Under the pieces are notes generated by a model. The model was given only the letters and a program-made list of their open reading frames with translations, was not told the origin of the DNA and did not search any database. From Actinomycetaceae bacterium (GTDB taxonomy: Bacteria > Actinomycetota > Actinomycetes > Actinomycetales > Actinomycetaceae), in contig JAUNLF010000006.1 of NCBI GenBank assembly GCA_030532405.1, forward strand, positions 26,403-90,402: 64,000 bases of DNA, in the 5' to 3' direction. Each line of letters starts with the position of its first letter. Within the stretch, counting starts at the first letter, position 1. Shown piece after piece: positions 58,341 to 64,000 of the stretch. The position numbers were made by a program, and so were the translations under genes.

Positions 58341-59684
58341 CTATCTGGCGTGAACGTTGGCACGGCGGCGCAACGCCGTGCCGCCCGCAAATGCGGAGAT
58401 CAGGGTTCCTAGGATCACGCCCATCGCGGCGTGGTCGACTTCGGTGGAACCGGCGGGGAACGCGAGGTTCGCAACCAGCAGCGCAACCGTGAAGCCAATA
58501 CCGGCCAGCAGGCCGACCGCGAAAATGTCAGGCCGGTCAATACCATTGCCCAGGCGCAGGCGCGTGAACTGCGTGAGCACCACGACCGTGCCCCAAATGC
58601 CGAGCAACTTTCCGAGCGGCAGACCAATGATGATGCCGATCGAGATGGGATCTCGTACGACCTCCCCAAGTCCGCCCGAATCCACAACATTGATGCCGGC
58701 CGCGAAGAATGCAAACACGGGCACGGCAATACCGGCCGAAATGGGATTCCACATTTTGACGAACCTGTGCGTCATTTGTTCTTCACCGCGTCGACGCGCA
58801 GCGGGTACCAGCAGGCCGAGGGCGACCGCGGAAATGGTGGCGTGAACTCCGGCCTCGTGCATCGCCCACCACGCAACCACCGCGATGGGGACTAGCAGGT
58901 ACCACTTCGTGATCCGCTTTTGCACCAGCAGGCCGAACAGTGCGATCGCGGCGAACGACACCGCGAGGTAGCCGAACGCGATCGTTTCCGTGTAGAAGAA
59001 CGCGATGATCAAGATGACCAAAAGGTCGTCAACTACCGCGAGGGTCAGCAGGAACGTCCTCAATGCCGGTGGTAATCCGCGCCCGAATACGGCCAAAATC
59101 GCAAGCGCGAACGCAATATCAGTCGCGGAGGGGATCGCCCACCCGTTTTGCGCGCCCGTTCCCGTGACCGACTGGACGAATAGGTATATGAGGGCGGGGC
59201 CGATGACTCCGCCGACGGCCGCGATCATAGGCAGGGCGGCTGTTTTGATGTCGCGAAGGGAGCCGGTGACGAACTCGGTTTTAAGCTCCAGGCCGACCAC
59301 GAAGAAGAAGATTGCGAGCAGGCCGTCCGCCGCCCACGTCGCAACCGACAGGTTCAGGCCGAGAGCTTCGGGGCCGACCTGGTAGCTCGACATGGCCTGG
59401 TAGATTCCGCGAAACGGCGAGTTCGCCCACAGCATCGCGAACACTGCGGCGCCGATTAGGAGTAGGCCGCCGAACGTGTCGTCCTCAAGCCTGTGGGGCA
59501 GGGATTTGACGAAGTCTTTGAACCCGCCGCGCCGGTGTTGGCGAAGTTCGCGGGAAATGTTGTAGCCGTGTCGGCGCTCGTATCGCAGCTTGCGTTGCGC
59601 TGGCGTGTCGCCTGCAACCCGCCGGATGTTCGGCGTTTCACTGTATCGGCTCGGGCGGATCTTACTCGGGTCATTCTTGGCCAC
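58341..59684 (-). CDS. nhaA: Na+/H+ antiporter NhaA
   Basis: The 447-residue product has about 12 hydrophobic segments. The Asp pair of the ion site is in LAVVDDLLVI, and PSATDIAFALAILAVFG is a conserved NhaA segment. It exchanges protons for sodium and controls internal pH and salt. The N-terminal about 55 residues are basic and longer than in Escherichia coli NhaA. Start is GTG 59684 with GAGGACC upstream. It is monocistronic; the next gene on the minus strand is too distant for co-transcription. I saw no NhaR-type regulator. Confidence 0.94.
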   Translation of the reverse strand: MAKNDPSKIRPSRYSETPNIRRVAGDTPAQRKLRYERRHGYNISRELRQHRRGGFKDFVKSLPHRLEDDTFGGLLLIGAAVFAMLWANSPFRGIYQAMSSYQVGPEALGLNLSVATWAADGLLAIFFFVVGLELKTEFVTGSLRDIKTAALPMIAAVGGVIGPALIYLFVQSVTGTGAQNGWAIPSATDIAFALAILAVFGRGLPPALRTFLLTLAVVDDLLVILIIAFFYTETIAFGYLAVSFAAIALFGLLVQKRITKWYLLVPIAVVAWWAMHEAGVHATISAVALGLLVPAARRRGEEQMTHRFVKMWNPISAGIAVPVFAFFAAGINVVDSGGLGEVVRDPISIGIIIGLPLGKLLGIWGTVVVLTQFTRLRLGNGIDRPDIFAVGLLAGIGFTVALLVANLAFPAGSTEVDHAAMGVILGTLISAFAGGTALRRRANVHAR

Positions 59685-59854
59685 GGTTGGTCCTCTGGGT
59701 CGATAGTTTCGCGGTGATACCTTTAAGGAGCACTTACATCTTCTTTGAGATCCCCGAAAAGGTTAGGGTTTGATGTTATCTGTAGCCCGCGCGCTCCCGC
59801 ACCACGAGCGACCTATTTCACAGCCGTCCGCCCGCCCCGCGGCGTGTGCGACCC

Positions 59855-59964
59855 GACCCGCGTGCAGGAATGTAACGAGTGCCAAACGCATGAGCCGACC
59901 CGTTTGGAGGAACGCAACAAGTGCCAAACGCATGACCCGACCCGTTTGGAGGAACGCATGACCC
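59855..59964. repeat. 42-bp tandem repeat containing the gluQRS ribosome site
   Basis: Unit 1 (59855-59896), unit 2 (59897-59938) and a 26-base partial unit 3 (59939-59964). Unit 2 has GTTTGGAGGAACGC followed by AAC, while unit 3 has the same GTTTGGAGGAACGC followed by ATG, the gluQRS start. The ribosome site is thus duplicated upstream without a start codon. The unit length is a multiple of three, so the reading frame stays open through the repeat. Confidence 0.92.
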
Positions 59965-60872
59965 CTTCGCCGCATTTCGCCGGCCGTTTCGCGCCCAGCC
60001 CGTCGGGTGACATGCATATCGGTAACCTGCGAACGGCGTTGCTTGCGTGGATTTGGGCGCGGCGTTCCGGACGCGATTTCGTACTTCGCGTGGAAGATAT
60101 TGACCGCGTGCAGGAGGGCGCCGCCGAGCGTCAACTTGAGGACCTGAAAACGCTAGGGCTCGATTGGGACGGCGACGCACTGTTTCAGTCCACCCGCCAC
60201 GACGCCCACGTGGATGCGATCAACCGGTTGAAAGATCACGGCCTCTTGTTCGAGTGTTACTGCAGTCGAAAGGATATTCGGGAGGCCGCCTCCGCACCCC
60301 ACGTTTTGCCCGGCACGTACCCGGGAACGTGCAGGCACCTGTCGGACGCCGACCGCGCCCGCGAGCGCGAACGCCTGGCGAAGAATGGCCGCTCCCCCGC
60401 TTTGCGCCTGGACCCGAAGGTCGATGAGTGGACCATCAGGGACGCCCTCTTTGGCGAAATTTCTGAACCCATCGACTACGTTGTTTTGCAACGCGGCGAC
60501 GGAACCATCGCATACAACCTTGTCGTCGTTGTGGACGACGATTTTCAGGGCGTCGACCAGGTGGTGCGGGCCGATGATTTGCTGACGTCCGCGCCAACGC
60601 AGGCCTACATTGCGCACGAGCTTGGGATCGCGCAGCCGTCCTACGTTCACGTTCCACTCGTCGTTAATGAGGGCGGAGATCGGCTCGCCAAACGCGACGG
60701 AGCCGTCACACTACGCGAGTTACTGGATGGCGGTTGGACCGTGGAGGACGTGGTGGGCGCGATAGCCGGGTCGCTCGGTTTTGAGGCGCGCACCGCCGCG
60801 GAACTGCTGGAAGTGTTCGACCCCGCGGCAATGAACCGCGACCAGTGGGTCTTCCAACCGCCCCAGTTCTAG
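59958..60872 (+). CDS. gluQRS: Glutamyl-Q tRNA(Asp) synthetase
   Basis: The 304-residue enzyme resembles the catalytic half of glutamyl-tRNA synthetase without the anticodon-binding half. It attaches glutamate to queuosine in tRNA(Asp). Motifs: FAPSPSGDMHIGN (HIGH-type) near 10-22, a zinc site with Cys of CYCSRKDI, and Tyr/Cys of TYPGTCRHL, and LAKRDGA as the KMSKS-like loop. I chose ATG 59958 with TTGGAGGAACGC. A longer in-frame start would translate the 42-bp repeat and has no support. The presence of GluQRS implies queuosine in tRNA. Confidence 0.92.
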   Translation: MTPSPHFAGRFAPSPSGDMHIGNLRTALLAWIWARRSGRDFVLRVEDIDRVQEGAAERQLEDLKTLGLDWDGDALFQSTRHDAHVDAINRLKDHGLLFECYCSRKDIREAASAPHVLPGTYPGTCRHLSDADRARERERLAKNGRSPALRLDPKVDEWTIRDALFGEISEPIDYVVLQRGDGTIAYNLVVVVDDDFQGVDQVVRADDLLTSAPTQAYIAHELGIAQPSYVHVPLVVNEGGDRLAKRDGAVTLRELLDGGWTVEDVVGAIAGSLGFEARTAAELLEVFDPAAMNRDQWVFQPPQF

Positions 60873-60992
60873 CCCTCTTTACGGGGACGCATGGCCGGCT
60901 TTTGGCGCGCACGCTGACTCGCTTCAAAATCGGTTCAGGCGCCCACACGCCCGACTTTTGGCAGCCCGCCCGACCACTGAGCACGGCCGGGT

Positions 60993-62594
60993 TTAGTTTA
61001 GGGGGCCCTCTTTGCGGGCGCGCATGGCGCGGCGCATGTCGATGTGGCCGACGCCGAACGCGATGAGTTGCGCGAAGATGATCGCGCAGAATGCGACCAT
61101 GACGGCCTTGTCGAAGCCGAGGATCGGGGTCAGCGAGAAGTAGATCGCCGTCATGATCGAGTTGCCGATCGCCGTGGCGATGCGTTCCGCAGTTTGTTTG
61201 ACGCCACCGGCGGTGCCGCCGTGTTGGATTGGGACTTCGTCCAGGCTGAGGGTCTGGTTTGCCGCGCCGAACGCGCCCTGCCCGATGCCAAGGATGCCGA
61301 GGGTGAGCAGTAGCCACCAGAAACTCGCCTTGCCCGCGGCAATCAGCGCAACAACACCCAGGGAGGTCAGCGACCCCACAATCATCATTGCCAGCGCGAA
61401 CTGGACGACAGGACGCCCGATCCGCAGCGCCCGTTGCGATGCCCACCTTGCCGCAAACGCGGAAATCAAAGCGTTTGGCAGGCCGATCGTGCCGGCCACC
61501 ATGGCGGATTGTTCCAGGCCCATCTGCAGGTACATTGCGACGATCGCGAACGTCGTGGTCGAACCCATGAAGTATGCGCCCGCCACGATCGTGCCCATCG
61601 AGAATGACGGGATCCGCAGCAAATCCAGGTTCACCATGGGGAAGTTGCCGCGCGCAGTGTAGTAGGACTCCCACTTCCACCACACGAACAGCAGTGCGAT
61701 CGCGCCGATGAAGATGGCGACCAGGGGCCAGCGGAACTCTCGCGAAGTGAACGGGTACATGATTCCGAGCACCGCGAGCGCGAGCAGCATCGCGCCTACC
61801 GGGTCCAAATCGACTTTGCGACGAGGGCGTTTGCGCGCCTCACCCGGAGTGCTCGCACTGGCCGCACCGTCGGAGGCACCCTCAGCACCGTCCTCCAATA
61901 TGGAATTGGGATCAGGTTCGCCGGCTTTGCGGGCTTTACGCGCGGCGAGCCACCTGCGTTCACGCGCGAATGGAAGCCACAGGAAGCCGAGGACGATACC
62001 CAGCACCCCGAGAGGCCCGTTCACGAAGAACGTGTAGCGCCAACCGTCTTGGTCGCCGAACACTGTGATCAGCAGGCCCGCCAGGACGGGGCCGACCGCG
62101 ACGGACACGGCGACGACCATGCCGAACAGGCCGAACGCTTTCGCGCGGGCTTGGCCCGAGAACGTTTGCTGGATTATGCCCATGATTTGGGGCGAAAAGA
62201 GGCCTCCACCGATGCCTTGAATGACGCGCGCAAAGTTTAAGAACGAGGGATCTTGCGCCAGGCCCGACATAATCGACCCGGCGGTGAACGCGACAAGGCC
62301 CAGTTGGAATAGGGTGCCGCGGCCAAACAAGTCACCCAGGCGGCCGGCGGGCACCAGCGTAATGCCGATCGTGAGCGCGTACCCCGACAACACCCACTGC
62401 AGTTGCGCTTCCGTCGCGTCCAGGCCGATACCAATCGTTGTTAGGGCAACGTTTACAGACGACACTGCGACCAGTGACATTGCGAGCGGAACCAACAAAA
62501 CCGTGAGGATCTGCCGCGGTTTGAATACGCGGTCCACGCCGGGAACGCGGATCTCCCCGTCAAAGGACGGGTCTGACGATGCAGAAGTGCTCAC
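60993..62594 (-). CDS. MFS transporter, DHA2 (14-helix) drug exporter family
   Basis: The 533-residue carrier has 14 hydrophobic segments. ALTTIGIGLDATEAQLQWVLSGYALT and GRLGDLFGRGTLF (motif A) are typical of the EmrB/QacA group of proton-drug antiporters. A charged loop of about 70 residues (about 205-275) separates the two halves. The start is GTG 62594 with GAGGTCC. No TetR or MarR regulator gene lies next to it, so regulation and substrate are unknown. Confidence 0.9.
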   Translation of the reverse strand: MSTSASSDPSFDGEIRVPGVDRVFKPRQILTVLLVPLAMSLVAVSSVNVALTTIGIGLDATEAQLQWVLSGYALTIGITLVPAGRLGDLFGRGTLFQLGLVAFTAGSIMSGLAQDPSFLNFARVIQGIGGGLFSPQIMGIIQQTFSGQARAKAFGLFGMVVAVSVAVGPVLAGLLITVFGDQDGWRYTFFVNGPLGVLGIVLGFLWLPFARERRWLAARKARKAGEPDPNSILEDGAEGASDGAASASTPGEARKRPRRKVDLDPVGAMLLALAVLGIMYPFTSREFRWPLVAIFIGAIALLFVWWKWESYYTARGNFPMVNLDLLRIPSFSMGTIVAGAYFMGSTTTFAIVAMYLQMGLEQSAMVAGTIGLPNALISAFAARWASQRALRIGRPVVQFALAMMIVGSLTSLGVVALIAAGKASFWWLLLTLGILGIGQGAFGAANQTLSLDEVPIQHGGTAGGVKQTAERIATAIGNSIMTAIYFSLTPILGFDKAVMVAFCAIIFAQLIAFGVGHIDMRRAMRARKEGPLN

Positions 62595-62855
62595 GGGACC
62601 TCGTTTCAGATCTAGTTCTTCGCGTCAGCCTTTTGGCCACATCGTGAATCATTCCAGATACGGGCTCGAATGCAAACAAGGAGGGCGGGCTTGTGACACG
62701 TGAGACTCCGGCCTGCCCGCCCCGCGAGCACGCCCCGCGCGAAACACAGGTGGGCGCGGTTGCGTTCGAGCCGACACGGGTGGTGGGTTGCGCGCGGGGC
62801 GGCGCCCTCACGGCCGCAATTAATGCGAAATTTGGGATCCGTTAAGCTAGTGTTT

Positions 62856-63662
62856 ATGCAGTTTCCATCGAAAAAAGGGTTTTGGGGTCCGCCGCTGATT
62901 TTGGCAGTAATGCTGCTGACTGGCTTTTTAATTAAGGCGGCGCAGCTGTACAAGACCGAGATCGAAGTTTCCATCTGGCTTACCGAGAACCAGTCGAGTG
63001 TGCCGTCGGCGCTTAGCTGGCTGGTGGCGTACGGGTTTGCGCCGGGGCCGGCGGTTCTGATTACGCTTCTGATCGCCTTCGGCATATGGCTGATTCGCAG
63101 GGATTTGGAGTGGCTACACTTTATTCTCATAACCCTTTTCGGATGGCTTGCCGCGGCGCTCATTAAGCCGCTGGTTGACCGTGCGCGTCCGGACGCGTCA
63201 CTGCTGACCACACCGATTCATCCGCAGGACAACTTCTTGTCGTTTCCGTCGGGGCACACCGCGTTCTCGGCGGGCCTGTTCGGCGCGATCGTCCTGGTTT
63301 TGGTGGCGCGCGAGAACCGTAAGCTCGGGTTCGCGCTTGCCGCACTCGGCGTGATCCTGGTTGGGTTCGCCCGCGTTTACGCCGGCGCACACTACCCGTC
63401 CGACACGATGGCGGGGGCGATCTCCGGCGCGGCCGGCGTCTGGTTCGGCGAAACCCTGTGGCAGTATTGGCGCGCCAAGCACGCCCTCGAAGTCAAAAGA
63501 ACCACTGACGGCACTAACACCGCGAGCGCCGAACCGAACCCCATGGAGGCGCGCAACGCGCGGGATTACAGTACCGGACACGCCCTCGCGGATGGATCAA
63601 ATAATGAACAAACTGGGCGGGGCGGGCCAAAAACGGGGACGCTATCAGCGGATGAAAAGTGA
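62856..63662 (+). CDS. PAP2-family membrane phosphatase
   Basis: The 268-residue product has six hydrophobic segments and the three PAP2 motifs: KPLVDRARP, FPSGHTAFS and ARVYAGAHYPSD, with the catalytic His pair. The family removes phosphate from lipids such as phosphatidic acid or undecaprenyl pyrophosphate outside the membrane. The last 60 residues are a hydrophilic tail. ATG 62856 has no Shine-Dalgarno; TAAGCT (62843-62848) lies 7 bases upstream, so the mRNA may be leaderless. A longer in-frame start at 62700 adds a basic segment without support. Next gene, ddh, starts 13 bases after the stop. Confidence 0.88.
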   Translation: MQFPSKKGFWGPPLILAVMLLTGFLIKAAQLYKTEIEVSIWLTENQSSVPSALSWLVAYGFAPGPAVLITLLIAFGIWLIRRDLEWLHFILITLFGWLAAALIKPLVDRARPDASLLTTPIHPQDNFLSFPSGHTAFSAGLFGAIVLVLVARENRKLGFALAALGVILVGFARVYAGAHYPSDTMAGAISGAAGVWFGETLWQYWRAKHALEVKRTTDGTNTASAEPNPMEARNARDYSTGHALADGSNNEQTGRGGPKTGTLSADEK

Positions 63663-63675
63663 AAGGGGAATCGGA

Positions 63676-64000
63676 ATGACGGATACCTCCAAGAAGATTC
63701 GCGTCGCGATTAACGGGTATGGAAATCTGGGGCGCGCGGTTGAGCTCGCTGTGCATAACTCGCCGGATATGGAGCTCGTAGCGGTTTTCACGCGTCGCGA
63801 CCCGGAGTCTTTGGATACGCGTTTTGCGCCCGCTGTCGCGATTTCGCGGGCAGCTGAGTTCGTGGACGATGTTGATGTTTGCGTGAATTGTGGCGGTTCG
63901 GCGACGGATCTTGTGGAGCAGGGCCCCGAGTTCGCAGCCATGTTCAACACGGTGGATTCTTACGATAATCACTCGAATATTCCGCAGTATTTCGCGGTGA
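63676..64000 (+). CDS. ddh: meso-Diaminopimelate D-dehydrogenase (N-terminal part)
   Basis: The first 108 residues are visible; the gene runs off the right edge. Residues around 8-20 (IRVAINGYGNLGRAVE) form the NADPH-binding Rossmann loop. TRRDPESL, DVCVNCGGSATDL and NTVDSYDNHSNIPQYF match the Ddh family, the last being close to the diaminopimelate-binding region. The enzyme makes meso-diaminopimelate in one step from tetrahydrodipicolinate, supplying lysine and peptidoglycan. Start is ATG 63676 with GAAAGGGGAA. It follows the PAP2 gene by 13 bases and may share its transcript. Confidence 0.88.
   Translation, partial: MTDTSKKIRVAINGYGNLGRAVELAVHNSPDMELVAVFTRRDPESLDTRFAPAVAISRAAEFVDDVDVCVNCGGSATDLVEQGPEFAAMFNTVDSYDNHSNIPQYFAV

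Overview
The window looks like chromosomal DNA of a high-GC Gram-positive bacterium (Actinomycetota), most likely a member or close relative of the Actinomycetaceae. This is an inference. It rests on the actinobacterial topoisomerase I with a lysine-rich tail, a DUF7059-type methyltransferase, a PspC protein next to an FtsX-type ABC exporter, paired crcB genes, a large membrane-anchored copper nitrite reductase, several apparently leaderless genes, and common GTG/TTG starts. Most of the window is ordinary housekeeping and sugar metabolism. The stretch from about 26.2 to 35.5 kb reads as an inserted defence island.

Layout. 0-8 kb, minus strand: a secreted peptidase lipoprotein (cut by the window edge), DNA polymerase III delta' and thymidylate kinase, a Gfo/Idh oxidoreductase, topA and a methyltransferase. 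8.4-13.7 kb: Mn-type superoxide dismutase, an FtsX/ATPase exporter divergent from a PspC protein, and a NYN-domain protein. 13.8-18.4 kb: a GntR-regulated operon for a four-carbon sugar acid (kinase, dehydrogenase, GntP permease) with a clear promoter and operator. 18.4-26 kb: an RNxxxH-CBS protein, a small membrane protein, a DUF1801 protein, glycogen phosphorylase and a GH3 beta-glucosidase.

26.2-35.5 kb: an ImmA/IrrE-type HTH protease, an HTH-MNT nucleotidyltransferase, a convergent protein ending in an RX4H HEPN-like motif, and a complete type I restriction-modification system (hsdM-hsdS-hsdR). 35.6-39.9 kb: a polytopic membrane protein translationally coupled to a 900-residue fusion of a membrane domain, a cupredoxin and a copper nitrite reductase. 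39.9-44.7 kb: a LacI-regulated glycogen/isomaltose set (debranching enzyme, GH13, regulator). 45-51.3 kb: a LacI-regulated fructoside operon (binding protein, two permeases, GH32-like hydrolase, PfkB kinase) that lacks its own ATPase.

51.4-64 kb: tRNA-Ser(CGA), tadA, upp, the metNIQ methionine importer, paired crcB fluoride channels, a membrane protein, nhaA, gluQRS, a DHA2-type MFS exporter, a PAP2 phosphatase and the start of meso-diaminopimelate dehydrogenase.

Three signals cut across genes. Short tandem duplications sit at or just before several translation starts. The word GAGGGCG (or its complement CGCCCTC) is very frequent outside the defence island but nearly absent inside it. Several genes have a -10 hexamer 6 to 8 bases before the start codon and no Shine-Dalgarno sequence. 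All counts were made by eye.
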